In this document: positions 59,931 through 64,000 of the stretch, one piece after another
Position numbering within the stretch: the first letter of the stretch is position 1
Layout of the letters: each line of letters opens with the position of its first letter
Source of the DNA: Tipula vernalis
Taxonomy: Eukaryota; Arthropoda; Insecta; Diptera; Tipulidae
Assembly: GCA_958295665.1 (NCBI GenBank)
Contig: OY282558.1
Location: forward strand, 32,633,045 to 32,697,044
Direction: 5' to 3'
Length of the DNA stretch: 64,000 bases
Position numbers and translations under genes: made by a program
Notes under the pieces: model-generated
What the model was told of the DNA's origin: nothing
Databases searched by the model: none
What the model saw: only the letters and a program-made list of their open reading frames with translations

Positions 59931-62900
59931 TGGGGGCATTACTACTTGTTCCTTCGATTTGGTAAATGGTAACCGCGTTGCAGTGAGTCATAATTTTAAA
60001 TTTTTCTTCTAAAAGATAAATTCGAATTTTTTCAAGCATTTCACGATGAATGCTGCTCGCTGTTCATCGCCGAAAATAAAATCGTTTTGTTTTCGTAAAA
60101 TATCCGATAATGGTAGGGCAAATAAGGCTTATTTTTGACTAACATCGCGCTAAGACCTCTTTTTCCTCCTCGAGTCGATCTAGAAATAGAAAATGGTTTG
60201 TACCAAAATAGCACCAAGGTATTGTTCTATTTATTGAATTACTTTGAAAACGGTACAAAACCGGAAAAAATTATAAAAATTATTATTAAATCATCTAAAA
60301 TTATCAATCAATTTATGTCACATAATATTTTATTTCCGCACCGATTATTTGCAGCAAGCGCACAGTTAAATTCAAATCATGATTCAGTCTTATACCGCCA
60401 ATGATATCAACTTTAAAGTAAACACAAAAACGCCAAGTACATTTTGTAACGACATAAGAAAATTATTTTCAATTACCTGTAGGTGTAAAGCGACTTATAC
60501 ATATAAACATAAAGAAGAAAGACTCCAGCATATTATAAAAGAAACAATTTACGAGATTAAAATCATAAATTGCAAATTATTAGAAAAATATAGTCTGAAC
60601 TAGATCTATTTTTGTATAGTATATCCAATCATACTATATACATAGAGAGCTTTTAAATTTGTTCAAGTATAATATGTACGTACATATCCATTAATAATAA
60701 TAACAATAATAGGAGCAAAAATATAAGGTAAATGCGGTGATATTAATAGTTTATAGTTTTAAAACTATTAGTTATATTTGATTTATAAATTATGATTAAT
60801 TTATTTTTGATTTGAAAATAAAATCGTGCGTCAAATAATTTAAGATACAAAAACTATATAAATATTTAGTACTATGTAGTAAATAAGTCTATCTATGTAG
60901 TAAATAAGAGGCCAGTTTATATAAGAAAAATGAAATGATTGATTGTTGACCTTAGCTTTATTATTATAAGTTAATATACGAAATTTATTTGTCCAATTAA
61001 TAATTTGGAAAGCGCGTACAAAATGGGTTACACTTTTCGCCCAATAAATTACGATTAGTCAGCTAAAATTACAAGTTCATTAAACTAAAAGAAATGTCAC
61101 TCGAATACACCAGTTTAACACATTATTAGATTTAATTTAATGGCATATTTAAACAAATGATACAACAAAGTTGTTATGCCAATCAACTTTTAATAAATAA
61201 ATTATAATAATCACTCCATTACCGCATGTCATCTAAAAATATAAATTAGAATCAAAAACCGTAAACCGGTAACCTGCTTTCTGTAGTCTTTGTCTATTGT
61301 GAAATACGATTTGGTTGCTTTCGGTTAAATCACTTAACGTTCCCTATATATATAACGTTTTTTAGGCATAATATTTAAATTAAATTAATCTTCTGATTTA
61401 TCAATGTATATTCTATATTTGTTCGAAAATAAATTCCTACAAATTAATTATAAATTATTGGCCACCTAATTGGTATCGAATAGAAGCTCCACACCGTATG
61501 AGGTAAATTAAGCCGGTTATAATAAATTATTCATTTGAACGCACACAGATCAAAGCACCATCATCATCATCATCATCATAACCATGAAAATAAAATCATT
61601 CCTGTCTAATAAATAAATGATTTACCTGCGTATACTTACATAAAAATCATATTACCATTATCACCTATCGTACAAAAATATATTCAAATGATGAATTATG
61701 TCCTTTTTTAGTATCCTTTTTGGCACCAAATAAATTTCAAAATCAATGATGTTGAAATTTGTATGTATGTATAATAAATGGCATACGTATTGTACCCAAA
61801 TACCATCTAATCAATCTTGAACCGGATATTTATTCATCTGATTTTAGATGTTAGGTCTGAATAAATGTACTCATTTGTGTACATACATATGTAGATGAAA
61901 CGAAATTTTTGGAATGTAAGGCATGATTGATTAGCATAAGCTTAAAAGTTTTTATTTTTGTGTCATTTATTTCTTCCAGGTGATCGAATTTAAATAATTC
62001 ACGATACATTTTTACCCCGAGCACAACAACCTGAAACCAAACAGTTACGCACAAAATTCAGTGAGTTTTATATATATGTACACTCATAAAAGCACCTTGA
62101 GAAATCAGGTTCTCAATCTTTATAATTTTATTTAATAGTTTTAATCAAATTATAAATTTTTGATTGAAAATAATTTTTATTTTTTCTAATTATATTTTAA
62201 TTTAATTCTTAGCGGTTGGTATTTGTGTGTACGTACATACCATATAATTCTTCAGTTCCCCGAAAATACAACAAATTTATTTCTAAATACTGTTTGTGGT
62301 TTTATGTCTGTAACCAAAAAAAATGTTAAAATAAAAATCTGGAAACATTGAATGGGGTTAATTTGAAGAAGATTAAAATAATTGTGGGATTTTATCATTT
62401 TATATGAGAAGATGTACGTTATACATAAGCAAGAAAATAAAGTGATGAGTTTGTTACTTTTACGATTTTTTTTTTGATTTTTTGTTGGATGATGGATGAT
62501 TACAACAATGAAGAGATTAATTTATGTTAGATAGGAAAAATTGAAATTAATCAGATTTAATCATGATTTATGCTTGTATATTATTCCGATATGGTCTTAA
62601 TTTCGAGGCCAAATTATAAATCAAGATAAACTTTTATATAAGAAGTCTTAAACGATTTCGTTAAACTGTTTTCAAAAAATATATTTATGATAATTCAAAA
62701 TAAAATCCATTTAAATTCCATTCAAACCTTTGCCAATGCACACTCATACAAACACGAGTATATGTACTTGTATATATAAATATGACACAACACAAAATTC
62801 TGTTTAAAACATTCTTCAACTTTTATATTCTAAACACCTTACATACTCATATGAAGCAAAAAAAAAATCGTTTTTTATTTATGACGAGAATAACGACTCA

Positions 62901-63689
62901 TGGTAAGATTTTGCTTTTTTTCAAGAGTTGTTAAAGAAAGTAAATATGTAAGAATATTATTTAGAAACGCGCGGGAGACAATATGTGTGAAAATATAAAA
63001 TTCAAATCACATCGCTGGTAATCGCAACATTTTAGTAATGAAAATATGAAGTGTATGGCTTTTAAATAAATTGTTAAATGTACCTACTCGAATGTTGTTC
63101 TTCTTTTTGTGATTTTAAGGAAATTTTGAGTCCTTGACGTTATAACTTCCTTTGTTCTTTGCGGATAATATAATTTACGATGGTATTGTATTCAGATCTT
63201 GGAGATTGTCTTCAAGCTATAGACAGATTGAAATAAATAATATTTCAAATTCCTTTTATACACTTCACATTACAATCAATTCAGCCAATTGCAATCAACT
63301 ATGCAAAAGGAGTAGTTGGGATAGTGCTTAAATTTGGGGAAATCATAATGTCGAATTTTAGAATATCGTCGAAGAAGTTTTCGAATGCTGTGGTCTCGAA
63401 ACAAAGAAACATTTATATTAATTTTTTTTTAAATTTAAGTAGAAAATAATTTGTTGGGTTCACTACATTTGTCCGAAATAGGTAAAACTCAGAAAAAAAT
63501 CAAGAAAATGTGAGGTACTTCTTTCAGTAATACGAAGTATAAATAACCGTTAAAAATCCCAAAAAATCAAGTTTTTTTGGTTATAAAAAATGTTTAAAAA
63601 GTTATTTTAATTCGTTGTTCACATACTAAAATAAAAAACTCCTCAAAGCCGCTTAGCATTCATTTATCGTTTCTGCGCAAGGACAACAA
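59931..63689. other. AT-rich non-coding DNA
   Basis: Two overlapping open frames at 60135-60404 and 60379-60603 have no recognised family; an old element is possible but not supported. A CAT repeat lies at about 61559-61579. Otherwise featureless. Confidence 0.5.
61559..61579. repeat. CAT trinucleotide microsatellite
   Basis: About seven CAT units. Confidence 0.75.
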
Positions 63690-64000
63690 GAACTTTTTTT
63701 TTAAAAGGGTGGGTATATGTGGCCCAGAGCACTGCGACCATTGAGGCCTATTGTGTATCCCTAGAGATTCCTACGTGAAATGTATATCTATATCCTTGAT
63801 AAACGCCGCTACTTGATGCATATCCAGTGGGTCGGCGCTAGGCCACTCCATTATGTACCGATCATAGCTAGGCCACTCGATTATGGAGGACTCCCAAACT
63901 AATTTCCTATAGTTCTGCTCCCAGTCCCTTATACCATCTGCCAAATGAGTTTTGGAAAAAGCAATACTAGGACTGGGACCCCGGAAATCTCGATTTGCTC
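63690..64000 (-). mobile_element. 3' end of another LINE (LINE-F), running off the window
   Basis: The minus strand is open for about 76 codons from the window edge to a stop at 63771: RGPSPSIAFSKTHLADGIRD, then EWPSADPLDMHQVAAFIKDI and DIHFT. After the stop comes a short 3' region (GGTCGCAGTGCTCTGGGCCA) and an A10 tail at about 63690-63704. The layout, a C-terminal ORF end then a short untranslated part and poly-A, fits a LINE. The protein segment itself I do not recognise with certainty. A 25-30 base imperfect direct duplication (GCTAGGCCACTCSATTATG) lies at 63838-63887. Confidence 0.45.

Noticed and set aside
60135..60603. Two overlapping open frames of 89 and 74 codons
   Set aside because: No domain, no shared codon pattern, AT-rich context; not enough to call a gene.

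Overview
The window looks like non-coding DNA of a large, AT-rich insect genome, most likely a fly (Diptera). The evidence is the set of mobile elements it holds (mariner, a CsRn1-type Ty3/gypsy element, BEL/Pao, several jockey-like and RNase H-bearing LINEs, Penelope-like elements, piggyBac and Harbinger relatives). Runs such as CATATGTATGTAC also recur in the unique stretches. I found no convincing exon of a host gene, no tRNA or rRNA gene and no CRISPR array. Every recognisable protein-coding signal belongs to a transposable element, and almost all are broken.

Layout. 1-1350: decayed BEL/Pao gag-protease-RT on the plus strand. 1620-2310: a weak transposase-like fossil. 2821-7463: a nearly complete Ty3/gypsy element of CsRn1 type on the minus strand, with 279/287-bp LTRs that are almost identical, but with frameshifts and two damaged active sites. 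7791-10724: unbroken AT-rich DNA. 10725-12422: two copies of one ~0.8-0.9 kb element head to head, forming a long palindrome. 12500-19726: a degenerate AT-rich tandem-repeat field. It carries three copies of a TTAA(G)-flanked MITE, a 3' LINE fragment with a TTAGG-type tail, and a 2.5-kb element with TTAA target duplication and CCC termini. 20541-25360: AT-rich. 25363-28700: LINE remains and a small fossil. 29958-32125: a pogo/Tigger-like end, a decayed piggyBac transposase and a MITE. 32288-35270: a third copy of the palindrome-forming element, split by a Harbinger-like element encoding a MADF protein and then by a 5'-truncated Penelope-like element. That Penelope element has an intact GIY-YIG domain and a hammerhead-like motif after its stop codon. 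39188-42955: a 159-bp satellite of about 17 monomers with 636-bp higher-order structure, flanked by two direct copies of a repeat carrying a TCTGTCAG microsatellite. 47935-48769: a mariner fossil. 49784-54010: two Penelope-like copies head to head. 54370-59930: a three-level nest, LINE-A (plus) interrupted by LINE-B (minus) interrupted by a mariner. 63690-64000: the 3' end of another LINE running out of the window.

The genes do not form a pathway. The biology visible here is insertion history: which element entered which, how copies were duplicated by tandem amplification, and how ORFs were disabled. The best leads are the satellite inside a transposon-like repeat, the MADF-only Harbinger element with a precise TAA duplication, the hammerhead-like motif, and the long inverted repeats that could yield hairpin RNA. 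All family assignments are from reading motifs by eye; no database search was run.
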